The notes beneath the pieces were generated by a model. It was not told the DNA's origin. It saw only the letters and a list, made by a program, of their open reading frames with translations, and did no database searches. A stretch of DNA of 13,099 nucleotides from the NCBI GenBank assembly GCA_051892815.1, contig JBJFGP010000147.1, forward strand, positions 1 through 13,099, written 5' to 3'. The position numbers and the translations under genes are program-made. Shown one piece after another: positions 4,532 to 12,070 of the stretch. Position 1 is the stretch's first letter. Every line of letters starts with the position of its first letter. Source of the DNA: JAXFQS01 sp051892815. GTDB lineage: Bacteria > Verrucomicrobiota > Kiritimatiellia > RFP12 > DVOR01.

Positions 4532-7500
4532 ATGATGAGAATGGGTCTTTTGTGGGCTGTGGCCGGATTGTCTGCCGGGGTGGCGATTGGGGAGTTGAAA
4601 CCGAAGGCGTATGAGATGCCGGTCTCGACGAACGACTGGGAGAATTTGGCGGTCAATTCGCGGAATCGTCTGCCGGCGCGGACTTATTGCTTCCCGCTGG
4701 CGTCGGTGGAGGCGGCGTTGGAGAAGGGCGTGCTGCCGGATTCGCCCTACCGGATGAGTTTGGACGGGGTGTGGAAGATTCGTTGGGCGGGCGACCCGGC
4801 GCGGCGGGCGACGGGTTTCTGGGAAGAGGGCTTCGATGTCGCCTCGTGGGAGGATATCGATGTGCCGTCCTGCGTGGAATTGCGGGGCTTTGGCGCGCCC
4901 GGCTACACGAACCACCAGTACCCGCACGCCAACCGCTGGCCGCTTGTCCGCGACCGTCAGAACCCCGAACGCGCGGACTACAACCCCGTCTCCTCCTACG
5001 TGCGGTCGTTCGACCTCCCCGAGGGCTGGGAGAAGCGCGATGTCTTCCTGCGCTTCGACGGGGTCTACAGCGCCTACTATGTGTGGGTCAACGGAAAGAT
5101 GGTCGGCTATGCGGAGGATTCCAAGCTCCCGAGCGAGTTCGACGTCACCAGCTTCGTCCGCCCCGGGAAGAACCGAATCGCCGTGCAGGTCTACCGCTGG
5201 TGCGACGGGTCGTATCTCGAAGACCAGGACATGTTCCGCTACTCCGGCATCTTCCGCAGCGTCACCCTCTGGTCGCGCGAAAAGGGCGGAATCTGGGACT
5301 TCGCCGTCAAGACCGCGTTGACCAACGACTACCGCGACGCCACCCTCGAAGTCGTCTGCGACAAGCCCGCCGACATCACCCTCTACGACGGCCAGAAGCC
5401 CATCCTCAAGGGCAAATCCGGCCAGCGCTACGAACTCAAGGGCGTCAAACTCTGGAGTGCCGAGACGCCCAACCTCTACACCCTCGTCGTCCAATCCGGC
5501 CGCGACATCCGCGCCCGCAAGGTCGGCTTCAAAGAGCAGAAAATCGTCGGCCACGTCTTCTATGTCAACGGCCGCCCCATTAAACTCAAAGGCGTCAACC
5601 GCCACGAATGCAGCCCCGAAAACGGTCGCACCGTCTCCCTCAAAGAGATGATGCTTGACATCGAACTCTTCAAGCGCCATAATATCAACACCGTACGAAC
5701 CTGCCACTACCCCGACAGCCCGATTTGGTACGATCTTTGCGACCGCTACGGCATCTATGTCGTAGCCGAGGCCAATGTCGAGGCACACGAACCAGGCTAC
5801 GGCGAAAATGGCCTCGGCCTCTATCCCCAGTGGCGCGACTCCATCGTCGAACGCAACCGCCGGCACGCCGAATTCTACCGCAACAACGTCTGCGTCACCT
5901 TGTGGTCCCTCGGCAACGAGACCGGCCACGGACAGAACTTCCGCGACGCACGAGACGCCGTCCGACATGCCGACCCCTCGCGCCCAATCCACTGGGAGCG
6001 CGGGAACAAAGATGCCGATGTCGACTCCACCATGTATCCCTCCGTCGAGTGGGTCATCAACCGCGGAAAACTCGGCGACGGTTTGCTCCGGCAAGAGGGA
6101 CCCGTTAAAGGCGCCTTCGGCGTCGGAGACGACCAATTCGCCCGCAAACCAGCCTTCCTCTGCGAGTACGCCCATGCCATGGGCAACGCCATCGGGAACT
6201 TCCAGGAGTACTGGGACGCTTTCTACGCCTACGAGTCGCTGATGGGCGGCTGCATCTGGGATTGGGTCGACCAGTCCGTCTGGAAAGATACCGACCGCCT
6301 CGACCCCAAGACGGGCAGGCGCGAGCGCTATCTGGCGTATGGCGGCGATTTCGACGAAGCGCCTCACAGCGGGGCGTTCTGCGACAACGGCGTGGTCGAT
6401 CCCTTGCGTACGGTGACCCCGAAACTTTTGGAGGTGGCGCACGTGCACCGCAATTTGATCGTGCGGCGCGACGGGGAAGGTTTTGAACTGGAGAATCGCT
6501 ACGGGTTCACCTCGTCGGATGCTTTCGACGGCCATTGGCAGTTGCTGGCGGACGGGGCGGTGGTTGCGAAGGGTGACTTCGCGGTGCCTGCCGTGGAGCC
6601 GTTGAAGCGGGGCAAACTGGTTGTGCCGGCTCTGGCGCAGGCGATGGCCAAGCTCGATGGCAGGGAGTGGGTGGTGAACTTCTCGTTCACGACCCGCGGG
6701 GCTGGGTTCGACGGGCTGGTGCCGGCGGGTTGGACGGTGGCTCGGGATGAGATTGCGCTGACGGATCCGGTTGCGCCTCCTGCGCTTCAGGCGGCGGCAC
6801 CGGGGGCGGTTTCGATTGTGCAGGAGGGGGATGGTTCGGTTGTGGTGAAGGGGCCGAAGGTGTTGGCTTGTTTCAGCCGGAAGTCGGGCACGCTTTCGAA
6901 GTTGGTGTTGGATGGTGTGACGGTGCTGGAGGAGTTGGACGGGGGGCTGGCGGCTGGTCCGAGGCTGACTTGTCTGCGGGCGCCGGCGGACAATGATCGT
7001 TGGTGGTGGCAGGGTGATCCGTGGTGTTGGAGGGATGTGGCTTCGGTGAAGCGTTCGGGGCTGGTCCAGGCGCGCTATCATGTGCTGGACTTGTCGGTCT
7101 CTGGGAATTCGGTCAAGGCTGTCGTGGATGTGACGGGTGCCAAGGGCATCGGGTTTGTGCACGAGTCGGTCTGGACGTTTGGTGCGGGCGGTCGGATCGA
7201 GGTGGCGAACAAGGTGGTGCCGTACGGGAAGTTTCCCCCGGCGATTCCTCGTTTGGGTCTGTCGTGGAAGCTCTCGCCTGCGCTGGAGCAGATGGCCTAT
7301 TATGGCCGTGGGCCGCACGAGAACTATGTCGATCGTCGGCGTTCGGCTTTCCTTGGGGTCTACCGGTCGACTGTCTCGGAGCAGTTTGTCGACTATGTCC
7401 GGCCGCAGGACAATGGCTACAAGAGTGATGTGCGGTGGGTTTCGTTCACGGACAAGGATGGCCGTGGGGTGCGTTTTGCCTCGGCTACTCCGCTTTTTGT

Positions 7501-7732
7501 GCAGGCGTTGCACTATCCGTGGGAGGAGCTTGCGACGGCCCGTCACGATGGCGGCGAGGCTCGCTACCGGTGGCCTTTGCGTCCGGCGAAGGAGGTCTAT
7601 CTCAATCTCGATGTGCGGCAGTTGGGGCTGGGCGGCGCGTCCTGCGGTCCGGTTCCGATGGATTGCTACCGTTTCAATCCGGAGGCGCCTGTCGAGTGGA
7701 GTTTCACGCTCGAACCTGCCCGCGCGAAATAG
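4532..7732 (+). CDS. lacZ: Secreted beta-galactosidase, glycoside hydrolase family 2 (LacZ type)
   Basis: Hydrolyses terminal beta-galactosides such as lactose. 1066 residues, the usual length for long LacZ enzymes. Order: signal peptide (MMRMGLLWAVAGLSAGVAIG), sugar-binding jelly roll (about 70-247), Ig-like domain (about 250-335), TIM barrel (about 340-640), second Ig-like domain, and beta-galactosidase small-chain domain (about 765-1064). The acid/base is E463 in SLGNETGHG and the nucleophile E545 in LCEYAHAMGN; E417 and H419 in NVEAH match the E. coli magnesium ligands. The residue matching E. coli W999 is in GGASCGPVP and is not Trp, a pattern I associate with non-enteric GH2 enzymes. 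The start at 4532 follows AGGAAGGA (4518-4525); a TTG at 4526 would be too close to it. The signal peptide suggests a periplasmic or extracellular enzyme. Likely controlled by the LacI-type operator. Third-position bases shift from G/T-rich to C-rich and back along the gene. Confidence 0.93.
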   Translation: MMRMGLLWAVAGLSAGVAIGELKPKAYEMPVSTNDWENLAVNSRNRLPARTYCFPLASVEAALEKGVLPDSPYRMSLDGVWKIRWAGDPARRATGFWEEGFDVASWEDIDVPSCVELRGFGAPGYTNHQYPHANRWPLVRDRQNPERADYNPVSSYVRSFDLPEGWEKRDVFLRFDGVYSAYYVWVNGKMVGYAEDSKLPSEFDVTSFVRPGKNRIAVQVYRWCDGSYLEDQDMFRYSGIFRSVTLWSREKGGIWDFAVKTALTNDYRDATLEVVCDKPADITLYDGQKPILKGKSGQRYELKGVKLWSAETPNLYTLVVQSGRDIRARKVGFKEQKIVGHVFYVNGRPIKLKGVNRHECSPENGRTVSLKEMMLDIELFKRHNINTVRTCHYPDSPIWYDLCDRYGIYVVAEANVEAHEPGYGENGLGLYPQWRDSIVERNRRHAEFYRNNVCVTLWSLGNETGHGQNFRDARDAVRHADPSRPIHWERGNKDADVDSTMYPSVEWVINRGKLGDGLLRQEGPVKGAFGVGDDQFARKPAFLCEYAHAMGNAIGNFQEYWDAFYAYESLMGGCIWDWVDQSVWKDTDRLDPKTGRRERYLAYGGDFDEAPHSGAFCDNGVVDPLRTVTPKLLEVAHVHRNLIVRRDGEGFELENRYGFTSSDAFDGHWQLLADGAVVAKGDFAVPAVEPLKRGKLVVPALAQAMAKLDGREWVVNFSFTTRGAGFDGLVPAGWTVARDEIALTDPVAPPALQAAAPGAVSIVQEGDGSVVVKGPKVLACFSRKSGTLSKLVLDGVTVLEELDGGLAAGPRLTCLRAPADNDRWWWQGDPWCWRDVASVKRSGLVQARYHVLDLSVSGNSVKAVVDVTGAKGIGFVHESVWTFGAGGRIEVANKVVPYGKFPPAIPRLGLSWKLSPALEQMAYYGRGPHENYVDRRRSAFLGVYRSTVSEQFVDYVRPQDNGYKSDVRWVSFTDKDGRGVRFASATPLFVQALHYPWEELATARHDGGEARYRWPLRPAKEVYLNLDVRQLGLGGASCGPVPMDCYRFNPEAPVEWSFTLEPARAK

Positions 7733-7733
7733 T

Positions 7734-7790
7734 CCCGTCGGAGTCCCCCGTTCCTTCGTACCGGGCGGGGCGTTCTTAGGCGCCGACGGG
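7734..7790 (+). terminator. Large hairpin after lacZ (possible transcript end, no T tract)
   Basis: CCCGTCGG (7734-7741) pairs perfectly with CCGACGGG (7783-7790), with an inner CCCCCG/CGGGCGGGG region. It starts one base after the lacZ stop. The following bases (GTCGGTTGG) are not a T tract, so it may protect the 3' end or work with Rho rather than act as a standard intrinsic terminator. Confidence 0.45.
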
Positions 7791-7799
7791 GTCGGTTGG

Positions 7800-7880
7800 T
7801 AGGCACCTTCGCCTGGCGGAGGTGCCTATCTCCTTGTGCGGGAGGTGGCAACCTGTCTCCCCCGAAGGTGCCTATCTGCC
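7800..7880 (+). repeat. Dispersed intergenic motif GGTGCCTATC (three copies, one inverted pair)
   Basis: TAGGCACCT (7800-7808) and AGGTGCCTA (7820-7828) form a perfect 9-bp inverted pair, and AAGGTGCCTATCTGCC follows at 7865-7880. Copies of the same core occur near 2835-2866 and 10597-10605. The array fills the gap between lacZ and galK and has no coding potential that I trust. Confidence 0.6.
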
Positions 7881-7936
7881 GCGCCTGTCGGAAGAGGCCC
7901 GGTTGCCCTTTTCCGGGGCGAATTGCGTTTGACGGC

Positions 7937-7965
7937 TTGCCTTTTGCGCCGCGTTGCGCTATAAT
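7937..7965 (+). promoter_or_regulatory. Predicted sigma70-type promoter of galK and the sugar transporter
   Basis: A perfect -10 TATAAT (7960-7965) lies 17 bases after TTGCCT (7937-7942), with a start near 7972. A nearby TTGACG (7929-7934) is better as a -35 but would leave a 25-base spacer. The leader is about 28 bases long with AAGGA at 7988-7992. No palindrome like the lacZ operator is seen here, so galK may be regulated differently. Confidence 0.65.
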
Positions 7966-7999
7966 TCTCCACAGAATCAACTTTTCCAAGGAATTTTCC

Positions 8000-9172
8000 A
8001 TGCAGAACCAAGAGGTCTACGACGAACTCGTCGCGAAGTTCGAGAAACAGTACGGTTGCAAGCCCGCCGCCGTCGCCTACGCCCCCGGCCGCATCGAGGT
8101 GCTCGGCAACCACACCGACTACAACGAAGGCTTCGTCTTCTCCGCCGCCATCGACCACGGCACCTTCTTCGCCGTCGCCCCCACCGCCGACAACACCTGC
8201 TCGCTCACCGCGGGCGACCTGATGGCGCGCGTCGACTTTACCCTCCAGAGCGTCCAAAAGGCCCAGACCGACACCTGGCAGAACTATGTGACCGGTACCT
8301 TCAACTGGCTCTTCGACGGCAATCCCGCCAGCGCCCCACACGGCTGGAACGGCATGTTTTTGGGCAACATCCCCCTTGGCGCCGGCCTCTCCTCCTCCGC
8401 CGCGCTTGAGATGTGCACCGCCATCGCCCTCTGCCAAATCTACGGCCTGCAGAAGACCAAAGAAGAACTCGCCCGCATCGGCCAGAAAGCCGAGCACACC
8501 TTCGCCGGATGCCCCTGCGGCCTGCTCGACCAAATCAGCTCCCTCGCCGGGAAAGAAGGCCAGCTCGTCAAGACCGACTTCCGCACCCTCAAGTTCGAGA
8601 ATGTCGACCTCGGCCCCACCGTCGCCTTCATGATGGTCAAGTCAAACGCCAAACATGCCCTCGTCGACGGTGCCTACGCCTCCCGCCGAGAGGCTTGCGA
8701 AGCCGCCGCCCGCCACTTTGCCAAAGTCCTCCGCCATCCCGTCACCCACCTGCGCGACGTCTCCAGCGCCGAATGGATCCTCTACCGCGACGGACTCGAC
8801 CCCGTCCAGGCCAAGCGCGCCATCCACCCCATTGGCGAAGACGAACGCGTCCTCAACGGCGCCAAACTCCTCGAACAAGGCAACCTCAAAGCCTTCGGCG
8901 CGCTGATGTTCGACTCCCACGAATCCAGCCGAAACTGGTTCGAAAACTCCTGCCCCGAACTCGATACCATTGTCGACATCGCCAAGACCTTGCCCGAAGT
9001 CTACGGCGCACGCCTTTCCGGCGGCGGCTTCGGCGGAAGCTGCTGTCTGCTCGTCAAACCTGAAGCCGCAGACAAGATTTCCGCGGCCATCGTCCAGGGC
9101 TACAAGGCCGTATACGGCGACGAACCCCATTGCGCCCTCATCAAGCCCTCCGAAGGCGCCCGCCTCGTCTAA
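8000..9172 (+). CDS. galK: Galactokinase (GHMP kinase)
   Basis: Phosphorylates galactose to galactose-1-phosphate with ATP, the first Leloir step, in the cytoplasm. 390 residues, normal for GalK. The galactokinase signature is APGRIEVLGNHTDYNEG (28-44), the ATP-binding GHMP motif PLGAGLSSSAAL (125-136), the catalytic Asp D177 in CGLLDQISSLAG, with R31 as partner, and the glycine-rich third motif GGGFGG (341-346). The Glu of the usual GEHTDY, which contacts the sugar in characterised galactokinases, is Asn (N37), and the usual Asn of GRVN is Glu (E33). I recall this swapped form from PVC bacteria, so it is probably a lineage variant and not damage. The ATG at 8000 is set by AAGGA seven bases upstream; an earlier in-frame start would cross the promoter. 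The transporter follows after 65 bases, likely in the same operon. Confidence 0.93.
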   Translation: MQNQEVYDELVAKFEKQYGCKPAAVAYAPGRIEVLGNHTDYNEGFVFSAAIDHGTFFAVAPTADNTCSLTAGDLMARVDFTLQSVQKAQTDTWQNYVTGTFNWLFDGNPASAPHGWNGMFLGNIPLGAGLSSSAALEMCTAIALCQIYGLQKTKEELARIGQKAEHTFAGCPCGLLDQISSLAGKEGQLVKTDFRTLKFENVDLGPTVAFMMVKSNAKHALVDGAYASRREACEAAARHFAKVLRHPVTHLRDVSSAEWILYRDGLDPVQAKRAIHPIGEDERVLNGAKLLEQGNLKAFGALMFDSHESSRNWFENSCPELDTIVDIAKTLPEVYGARLSGGGFGGSCCLLVKPEAADKISAAIVQGYKAVYGDEPHCALIKPSEGARLV

Positions 9173-9237
9173 CCCAACCTTTGCGGCGGACGCCCCCGCG
9201 CCCGCCCGTCGAATCCCAACCAACAAAGGAAAATCCC

Positions 9238-10518
9238 ATGTCCTGCTGCTGCAAAGACACCCAAAAGCCCGAAGGAAACATCTTCGCCATCGGGATTATG
9301 TTCGCCCTCTTCTTTATGATTGCCTTCGTCACCAACTTCGGCGGATCGATGGCCGTCGTGGCGAAGAATCAGTTCCAAGTGACTGACTCCCTTTCCCAGC
9401 TCGGGAGCGTAGCCAACTTCCTGGCCTATCTCTTCATGGGCATCCCGGCGGGGCTTATCCTCAAGAGCAAGGGGTACAAGTTCACCGCCCTCTCGGCTGT
9501 GATTGTCGGCATCGCGGGGCTGGGCATCCAGATTGCCTCGGGGTATCTCGCCAATTACACGGTTTACTTGGCAGGTGCGTTCGTGGCTGGTTTCTCGATG
9601 TGCATGCTCAACCTGGTGGTCAATCCGCTGCTCAATACGCTTGGAGGAGGGGGAAACAAGGGCAACCAGCTGGTGCAGTTCGGCTGTTCGATCAACTCGA
9701 TTGGTGCGACGATTGCGCCGGTGCTGCTGGGCTATTTGATTGGCGAAGCGGCCAAATCCACGGTGAAGGATGTAATGCCTGCGATGTGGATTGCGGTTGG
9801 CATTTTTGTGTTGGCGTTCGTGATTCTGGCGGTCTCGTCGATTCCCGAGCCGCACTTGAAGAACAAGGCTGACGCGGCGGCGGAGGGTAGTCTGCTGTCG
9901 GACATTGCGGCGACTTTCAGTTTCAGCCATTTCTTCCTTGGCGCGTTTGCGATTTTCTTCTACATCGGGGTTGAGGTGGGCATCCCGAACATGGCGAATC
10001 TCTATATGACCGATCCGGCGTCGGGCGTGGCTAATGTGGGGGCTGCGGTTGCCGGCACGGTGGTCGGTGCCTACTGGTTCTTTATGCTGATTGGCCGCTT
10101 GATCGGGGGCGTCATCGGCGGCAAGGTCTCCTCTCGCGCGATGGTATCGTTCTGCGCGTTGCTGGGGCTGGCGCTGATGACTTCGTCGATTCTGGTGCCG
10201 GTGAAGATGGTGACGATTCTTGGCAAGAGCATTCCGCTCTCGATGGTCTTGGCCGCCTGCGGAGGCTTCAGCACCTCGGTCATGTTCGGGGGCATCTTCA
10301 ACCTGGCCACCGAGAGGCTCGGCAAGTATGTGCCGGTCGCCTCGGGCATCTTCATGACGATGGTTTCGGGCGGTCTGCTGCTGGCGCTCCAGGGCAAACT
10401 CGCGACCATCCTGGGCGGCCAGCTCCAGAGCTACTGGATGACCGTCGGTCTGCTCGCCTACATCCTCTTCTACGCGCTGATTGGTTCGCGCGTCCTGAAG
10501 CGCGCCCCCGAAGCGTAA
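9238..10518 (+). CDS. MFS sugar transporter, fucose/galactose/glucose:H+ symporter (FGHS/GluP-like) type
   Basis: 426 residues with about 12 hydrophobic segments. Family marks include the NFGGSMA turn after helix 1, LAYLFMGIPAG.ILKSKGYK (the loop between helices 2 and 3), NPLLNTLG (about 129-136), QFGCSINSIGATIAP, and GIFNLATERLGK followed by ASGIFMTMVSGG in the C-terminal half, all as in FucP/GluP-type proton symporters. Gene order after lacZ and galK points to galactose as the substrate, though fucose or glucose cannot be excluded. The ATG at 9238 has AAAGGA seven bases upstream. The N-terminus reads MSCCCKD, an unusual run of three cysteines before the first helix. No promoter is apparent in the 65-base gap after galK, so co-transcription is likely. 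The middle of the gene (about 9650-10220) uses G- and T-ending codons while both ends prefer C. Confidence 0.85.
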   Translation: MSCCCKDTQKPEGNIFAIGIMFALFFMIAFVTNFGGSMAVVAKNQFQVTDSLSQLGSVANFLAYLFMGIPAGLILKSKGYKFTALSAVIVGIAGLGIQIASGYLANYTVYLAGAFVAGFSMCMLNLVVNPLLNTLGGGGNKGNQLVQFGCSINSIGATIAPVLLGYLIGEAAKSTVKDVMPAMWIAVGIFVLAFVILAVSSIPEPHLKNKADAAAEGSLLSDIAATFSFSHFFLGAFAIFFYIGVEVGIPNMANLYMTDPASGVANVGAAVAGTVVGAYWFFMLIGRLIGGVIGGKVSSRAMVSFCALLGLALMTSSILVPVKMVTILGKSIPLSMVLAACGGFSTSVMFGGIFNLATERLGKYVPVASGIFMTMVSGGLLLALQGKLATILGGQLQSYWMTVGLLAYILFYALIGSRVLKRAPEA

Positions 10519-10546
10519 GCCCCATTTCCAAGTAGTCACACACCCA

Positions 10547-10574
10547 GCCGCCGGGCGCAAGCCCGGCGGCTTTT
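10547..10574 (+). terminator. Intrinsic terminator after the sugar transporter
   Basis: A perfect 10-bp stem GCCGCCGGGC/GCCCGGCGGC closes a GCAA (GNRA) tetraloop and is followed by TTTT. It lies 28 bases after the transporter stop and ends the galK-transporter unit. Confidence 0.92.
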
Positions 10575-10596
10575 CATTGCCACCAAACCCTTCCGC

Positions 10597-10605
10597 AGGT
10601 GCCTA
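10597..10605 (+). repeat. Short copy of the dispersed AGGTGCCTA motif
   Basis: AGGTGCCTA matches the core of the intergenic motif found near 2835-2866 and 7800-7880, again between a terminator and the next promoter. On its own a 9-base match is weak; it is listed because of its position. Confidence 0.35.
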
Positions 10606-10648
10606 GCAACTCCTCCCGAAGATTTCCACCTCCGGCAGCAATTCCTGC

Positions 10649-10677
10649 TTGACAATCCCACCCCATTGTGCTAATCT
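10649..10677 (+). promoter_or_regulatory. Strong sigma70-type promoter of tRNA-Asn
   Basis: TTGACA (10649-10654), a 17-base spacer and TAATCT (10672-10677) preceded by TGC (an extended -10). The predicted start near 10684 leaves a leader of about 23 bases before the tRNA. It may also supply murD, which has no room for its own promoter after the tRNA terminator. Confidence 0.75.
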
Positions 10678-10707
10678 CTTTCGCCATTGAGGGCATACGC
10701 CCCTTGT

Positions 10708-10782
10708 TCCGGTGTAGCGCAGTGGTAGCGCAGGAGACTGTTAATCTCTTGGTCGTAGGTTCGAATCCTACCACCGGAGCCA
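10708..10782 (+). tRNA. tRNA-Asn (anticodon GTT), CCA encoded
   Basis: The acceptor stem TCCGGTG (10708-10714) pairs perfectly with CACCGGA (10772-10778), followed by discriminator G and a genome-encoded CCA (10780-10782). The D arm is GCGC-AGTGGTA-GCGC, the anticodon loop CTGTTAA with GTT closed by GGAGA/TCTCT, and the T arm GTAGG-TTCGAAT-CCTAC. A discriminator G with anticodon GTT is as expected for asparagine. Confidence 0.96.
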
Positions 10783-10788
10783 CCCTTT

Positions 10789-10815
10789 GGGTCTGCCGTC
10801 CGGCAGACCCTTTTT
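10789..10815 (+). terminator. Intrinsic terminator between tRNA-Asn and murD
   Basis: GGGTCTGCC (10789-10797) pairs with GGCAGACCC (10802-10810) around a GTCC loop and is followed by TTTTT (10811-10815). It begins 7 bases after the tRNA and ends only 16 bases before the murD start, so murD must rely on read-through or on a promoter further upstream. Confidence 0.88.
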
Positions 10816-10831
10816 CGTCTGGAGCGGGAAG

Positions 10832-12067
10832 ATGGAACTGGCGAAACGGCGCATACTCGTCCTCGGCGGCGGCAAAAGCGGCCTCTCCGCCGCGCGATTG
10901 CTCGTGCGCGAAGGCGCCCGCGTCACCCTCGCCGAGCGCACCCCGACCGAACCCCTTCGCGCCGAACTCCACCGCCTCGGCGTCGAACTCGCCACCGGCG
11001 AGACCCTCCCCCAAGAACCCTTCGACCGCTGCATCGCCAGCCCCGGATTCCCCCTCGAACACCCCTGGATTCGCGACTGCGACCGCCGCCGCATCCCCAT
11101 CTCCTCCGAAATCGACCTCGCCGCCAGCCGCTTCCACGGCACCACCGTCGCCATCACCGGCAGCAAAGGCAAAAGCTCCGTCGTCAAACTCATAGCCGAC
11201 ACCCTCACCGCCGCCGGCAGACCCGCCGTCCCCTGCGGCAACTACGGCACCCCCTTCGCCCAAGTCGCCCTCGACACCCCACACGCCATCGCCATCGTCG
11301 AAATCAGCTCCTTCCAGATGGAACACACCAACCGCTTCGCCCCCGACGCCGCCGCCATCCTCAACATCCAGCCCGAACACCTCGACCGCCACCACACCCT
11401 CCAAGCCTACGCCGCACTCAAAGAAAAACTCCTCACCCTCGCCAAGCCCGGCGCCCTCACCCTCCGCCCCAACGACCTCGGCACCCCCCCATTCGACGCC
11501 ACCGGCACCTACTTCGGCAACCCCATCCTCGCACCAGCCCTCGACGCCGCCGTCCGCATCCTTCGCCACCTCCGCCTCCCAGACCCCGACATCGCCCGCG
11601 GAATTCGCACCTTCCAGCCCCTCCCCCACCGCTACCAACTCATCGCAGAAGTCAACCAAATCCGCTTCATCGACGACTCCAAAGCCACCAACCTCGCCGC
11701 CCTCATCGCCGCCGTCCAAATGACCCAAGGCCCCGTCCGCCTGATCGCCGGAGGACTCCCAAAAGAAAACGACTTCGCCCCCGCGCAGTTTCTGCTTTCC
11801 AAGCGCGCCAAAAAAGTGTATCTTATAGGAAGTTCCGCACAGACCATGGCCAACGCGTGGCAGAGCGCTGTCCCCTGCCTAATCGCAGAAACCCTCGACC
11901 GCGCCGTAGCACAGGCCTGGGCGGATGCCAACCCCGGCGACACCATCCTGCTGTCTCCGGGCACCGCCAGTTTCGATCAGTTCAACAGCTACGGCGAGCG
12001 CGGGGAGCGCTTTGCCAGGCAAGTCCGTGAAGTCACGGCATCGCCCCGCCAGGCGAAGGAGTACTAG
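10832..12067 (+). CDS. murD: UDP-N-acetylmuramoyl-L-alanine:D-glutamate ligase with shortened central domain
   Basis: Adds D-glutamate to UDP-MurNAc-L-Ala in the cytoplasm during peptidoglycan precursor synthesis. 411 residues against 438 in E. coli. Seen in order: N-terminal Rossmann GGGKSGLSAA, P-loop GSKGKSS (110-116), EISSFQ, EHLDRH with H183 at the same number as in E. coli, YAALKEK (the lysine carbamylated in E. coli aligns here), PHRY with R267, DDSKATN (D282 onwards), and the C-terminal SPGTASFDQFNSYGERG. The spacing from H183 to the conserved Arg is 84 residues instead of 119, while Arg to Asp is 15 in both, so about 35 residues are missing from the central ATPase domain. The missing part removes the usual G.HN..N motif: only GNPILAPALDAA remains where E. 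coli has GQHNYTNALAAL. The start at 10832 follows GGAG at 10821-10824. No murE, ftsW or murG neighbours; a LysM lipoprotein gene follows after 3 bases. Confidence 0.92.
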   Translation: MELAKRRILVLGGGKSGLSAARLLVREGARVTLAERTPTEPLRAELHRLGVELATGETLPQEPFDRCIASPGFPLEHPWIRDCDRRRIPISSEIDLAASRFHGTTVAITGSKGKSSVVKLIADTLTAAGRPAVPCGNYGTPFAQVALDTPHAIAIVEISSFQMEHTNRFAPDAAAILNIQPEHLDRHHTLQAYAALKEKLLTLAKPGALTLRPNDLGTPPFDATGTYFGNPILAPALDAAVRILRHLRLPDPDIARGIRTFQPLPHRYQLIAEVNQIRFIDDSKATNLAALIAAVQMTQGPVRLIAGGLPKENDFAPAQFLLSKRAKKVYLIGSSAQTMANAWQSAVPCLIAETLDRAVAQAWADANPGDTILLSPGTASFDQFNSYGERGERFARQVREVTASPRQAKEY

Positions 12068-12070
12068 ACC

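Noticed and set aside
4295..7546. A 1083-codon open frame on the - strand opposite lacZ and its upstream spacer
   Set aside because: Its translation is low-complexity (Arg/Pro/His-rich, then Val/Gly/Asp-rich) with no domain, while the + strand encodes a complete GH2 enzyme with catalytic residues. It is a product of GC-rich third positions.
7796..7999. Extended N-terminus for GalK starting at 7796
   Set aside because: The extension crosses the dispersed repeats and the TATAAT promoter and is unlike any galactokinase; AAGGA and ATG at 8000 fit.
9169..10560. A 463-codon - strand open frame opposite the transporter
   Set aside because: Arg/Gln/His-rich translation without motifs; the + strand encodes a convincing membrane transporter.
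10574..11728. A 384-codon - strand open frame across tRNA-Asn and murD
   Set aside because: Gly/Glu/Val-rich shadow of C-ending murD codons, and it runs through a tRNA gene.
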